Part shown: positions 41,233-43,005 of the stretch, in pieces
Numbering within the stretch: the stretch's first letter is position 1
Layout: each line of letters starts with the position of its first letter
From: Leptolyngbya sp. FACHB-60
Lineage (GTDB): Bacteria > Cyanobacteriota > Cyanobacteriia > Phormidesmidales > Phormidesmidaceae
Length of the DNA: 43,005 bases
NCBI RefSeq assembly: GCF_014695775.1
Contig: NZ_JACJOX010000065.1
Coordinates: 1-43,005, forward strand
Direction of reading: 5' to 3'
Notes under the pieces: generated by a model
Databases searched by the model: none
Told to the model about the DNA's origin: nothing
What the model saw: the letters and a program-made list of their open reading frames with translations, nothing else
Made by a program: the position numbers and the translations under genes

Positions 41233-41448
41233 TTACCACTGACTGTAGGCAGTTTGGGCAGCCACAGTTTCGGTAGCCGTCTGCTCATTCCGCTGAGCAA
41301 AATACTCAGAGGTTTGCTGCTGCGCCACAACGGTGCCTAGCTGAGCTTCAATAGCCGCAGTTACCTCAGCACAGGAGGCCCCCACAATGCCAGTCACCGT
41401 CTCTTTAACCCGACCGTCAGGGTAAATAATGAACTCTAACGTTTCCAT
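41233..41448 (-). CDS. DUF2997 domain protein
   Basis: A 71-residue protein. The DUF2997 core is METLEFIIYPDGRVKETVTGIVGASC, followed by a helix (EVTAAIEAQLG) and a Gln/Thr-rich tail ending in YSQW. Family members are usually encoded next to ycf35. It is the first gene of the operon. Its function is not known; the fold is probably a small beta-hairpin plus helix. Confidence 0.9.
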   Translation of the reverse strand: METLEFIIYPDGRVKETVTGIVGASCAEVTAAIEAQLGTVVAQQQTSEYFAQRNEQTATETVAAQTAYSQW

Positions 41449-41465
41449 AGGACTGCTCGTTTCAA

Positions 41466-41479
41466 CACCATTGATGGTG
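41466..41479. promoter_or_regulatory. Short palindrome upstream of the DUF2997-ycf35-ferredoxin operon
   Basis: CACCAT-TG-ATGGTG is a perfect six-base inverted repeat 18 bases before the DUF2997 ATG. It could be an operator or a small leader hairpin close to the ribosome site. Confidence 0.4.
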
Positions 41480-41925
41480 ATACTAGTGACCTTTAAACAT
41501 TGTGGGTATTAACAACTTCCCTAGCGGTGTCAGGCTGGCAAGCACCAAATGTAGTAACCCGATCTTAACCAGCAGGGGTAGTGTAATCCGCCACTGTTCA
41601 TTACGAAACTCAATCTAATGCATTGATCCCGGAAGTGGGCACATCCATTAGACGTAGTGTCGCGTAACTTCTAGAGAGCGTCAAGGCAACTTTTGTTACA
41701 TATCGCAGCGCTTTTGATGACTTACGAACGATAAATAGCCGTTTCAGCCCCATCCAAAGTTGTAGAGAGTATTAAGAAAGTTAAAGATCAGTCTTTTGGC
41801 TCGATTGCTAAAGCTGAAGAAAAGTAGTTGTTCCGCCATCCCATCACTGTCCCCAAGTTCAGGCCATGACTACTTAGCTGCCCAATCCCAAAGCGTTACG
41901 AGATACATCGCTCTGACACTTCTAG

Positions 41926-42249
41926 AGAAGCAGTAAAATCAGCCGCCTCCCAATTTACGCCCCTGCCGGAGTGTTTGATAACGATCAAGTCGTGGTTGGA
42001 CTAAATTCTATCGCCCAGTTGAAATGTCGGCAAATTGCTCATGGAGCATCCCGATTGCAAAAACTCGGTAACTATCAGCTGGCGGAACCAGATATTATCT
42101 GACTCCGCCGTACCACCCTGCTATTTCAGCTGGGTTACAAGACCAGAATTGATAAGGCTCTGCTCTTTTCTGCGATCGAGCAAAACAAAGACTCTAAAGA
42201 AATTTTTCATCCAAAACGTCGTTGGCTGGACGCTGCGGGACTATTCTAA
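41926..42249 (+). pseudogene. Possible decayed gene of unknown family
   Basis: One frame is open from after the TAG at 41923 to a TAA at 42247, except for a single TGA at 42100. Read across, it gives a protein-like sequence: YAPAGVFDNDQVVVGLNSIA, LQKLGNYQLAEPD, then after the stop LRRTTLLFQLGYKTRIDKAL and HPKRRWLDAAG. The composition is that of a globular protein, unlike neighbouring frames. I do not recognise the family. There is no start codon or ribosome site at the beginning, so it is probably a fragment. Confidence 0.35.
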
Positions 42250-42485
42250 AACTGCTTCGGAAGCCATACAAGCATTTGTAGCGGAAACGCTCTTAGCTCC
42301 CTCAGTTAGCAAGAAGCTCCGAAATGGCGAAGGCTAAGGGAAAACTACCGCCAAGCTAACAGCTTAAATCTAGAGGAAGCAACAACGGCAGTTGATGACA
42401 CTTTGGTGACCGCGATCGCCCCTCTAAGCCGACATAGCTATCCCGCAACCCACACCAACCGCGTCTGCGCCGCTGAGAGGCATGC

Positions 42486-42518
42486 AAAAAGCGCCCCCCT
42501 TGCGGAGAGCGCTCTTTT
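42486..42518 (-). terminator. psbA: Rho-independent terminator of psbA
   Basis: On the minus strand the RNA stem is AGCGC-TCTCC, loop GCAA, GGGGG-GCGCT, followed by TTTT. The inner part uses two G-U pairs and the loop is a GNRA tetraloop. It starts about 36 bases after the psbA stop. Confidence 0.88.
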
Positions 42519-42549
42519 GCTAATCAATCAATGGGGTAGCCGCAAGGGA

Positions 42550-43005
42550 CTAGCCGATGATTTCAGGCGCCTCAGCCGTAGCGAGGTCGAGGGGGAAATT
42601 GTGAGCATTGCGCTCGTGCATCACTTCCATACCCAGGTTCGCCCGGTTGATCACATCCGCCCATGTGCCAATCACGCGACCCTGTGAGTCCAGAATCGAC
42701 TGGTTGAAGTTGAACCCGTTCAGGTTGAACGCCATGGTGCTGATGCCCAAGGAGGTGAACCAGATGCCAATCACAGGCCACGCACCCAAGAAGAAGTGCA
42801 GTGAACGGCTGTTGTTGAAGCTGGCGTACTGGAAGATGAGACGACCGAAGTAGCCGTGGGCGGCAACGATGTTGTAGGTCTCTTCTTCTTGACCAAACTT
42901 GTAGCCGTAGTTCTGAGACTCAGTCTCGGTGGTCTCACGCACCAGAGACGAGGTCACCAGTGAACCGTGCATGGCGGAGAACAGAGAGCCACCGAACACA
43001 CCGGC
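42550..43005 (-). CDS. psbA: Photosystem II D1 protein, C-terminal part (5' end outside window)
   Basis: The frame is open to the right edge and gives the last 151 residues of D1. Visible blocks are AGVFGGSLFSAMHGSLVTSS, the Q-B region FQYASFNNSRSLHFFLGAW, and the Mn4CaO5 ligands in MHERNAHNFPLDLA (His332, Glu333, His337, Asp342, Ala344 in standard numbering). After Ala344 the precursor extension is only TAEAPEIIG, nine residues, versus about 16 in Synechocystis; CtpA would remove it. All C-terminal cluster ligands are present, so this is a water-oxidising form and not a rogue D1. The internal GTG at 42999 is not the start. Confidence 0.97.
   Translation of the reverse strand, partial: AGVFGGSLFSAMHGSLVTSSLVRETTETESQNYGYKFGQEEETYNIVAAHGYFGRLIFQYASFNNSRSLHFFLGAWPVIGIWFTSLGISTMAFNLNGFNFNQSILDSQGRVIGTWADVINRANLGMEVMHERNAHNFPLDLATAEAPEIIG

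Larger units (their letters stand above)
41449..42485. other. Long spacer between DUF2997 and psbA
   Basis: About 1 kb without a convincing gene. It holds the palindrome at 41466, a moderately A/T-rich stretch (41690-41830) where promoters could lie, and the broken frame described at 41926-42249. A 100-codon open frame at 42035-42337 overlaps that region in another frame and resembles no family I know. Confidence 0.5.

Noticed and set aside
42035..42337. 100-codon plus-strand frame between DUF2997 and psbA
   Set aside because: It has no family resemblance and no ribosome site, and overlaps a more protein-like broken frame.

Overview
The window is cyanobacterial chromosome. Diagnostic genes are psbA (photosystem II D1, cut by the right edge), an allophycocyanin alpha-B gene (apcD), hemL, a valyl-tRNA synthetase carrying the cyanobacterial CAAD membrane domain, a CbiX-type chelatase, and plastid-shared ycf23 and ycf35. 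The octamer GCGATCGC (HIP1) and its shortened forms recur throughout. GC content is moderately high. An HpsE-like glycosyltransferase, many Uma2 genes and many short palindromic repeats suggest a filamentous Leptolyngbya/Nodosilinea-type organism; that placement is inference.

Layout. 1-727: the 3' end of an IS630-type transposase and a heptamer-like repeat. 728-7494: an SLH outer-membrane-type protein, an MDR oxidoreductase with an in-frame palindromic insertion, a small secreted protein, a PolB-like 3'-5' exonuclease, CbiX/SirB and a Kv-like channel. 7569-10582: ftsE with a readable promoter, hemL, a strong bidirectional terminator and apcD. 10810-14741: a dnaK-dnaJ operon of the dnaK3 type whose DnaK has a tail of about 320 residues rich in Gly, Tyr, Asn and Gln. 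14900-16560: a small accessory island (Uma2, a UPF0175/DUF3368 toxin-antitoxin pair, repeats). 16656-24146: valS-CAAD, a MATE exporter, and dnaB with a full-length intein carrying a LAGLIDADG endonuclease. 24247-26289: DUF29, dienelactone hydrolase, and a second Uma2 with a heptad-repeat tail. 26494-32808: a signalling cluster (CheR-PAS, two CheB-type methylesterases, a PAS histidine kinase) with wrbA inside it. 33043-38125: ycf23, a glycosyltransferase, a small unknown protein, leuB, a YqiA-like esterase and a YoeB/YefM toxin-antitoxin pair. 38252-41448: a DUF3038-DUF4335 pair, then an operon of DUF2997, Ycf35 and a 4Fe-4S ferredoxin. 41449-43005: a long spacer with a decayed reading frame, a psbA terminator and the psbA 3' part.

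The genes mainly serve photosynthesis and tetrapyrrole supply (hemL, cbiX, apcD, psbA), protein quality control (dnaK/dnaJ), replication and translation (dnaB, valS) and signalling (the che-like cluster). The most unusual items are the low-complexity DnaK tail, the cloverleaf-like palindrome inserted in frame into an oxidoreductase, the dnaB intein with an odd codon patch at the P-loop outside it, the ferredoxin/Ycf35/DUF2997 module with a duplicated ferredoxin N-terminal motif, and several distinct families of intergenic repeats. No tRNA, rRNA or CRISPR array was seen.
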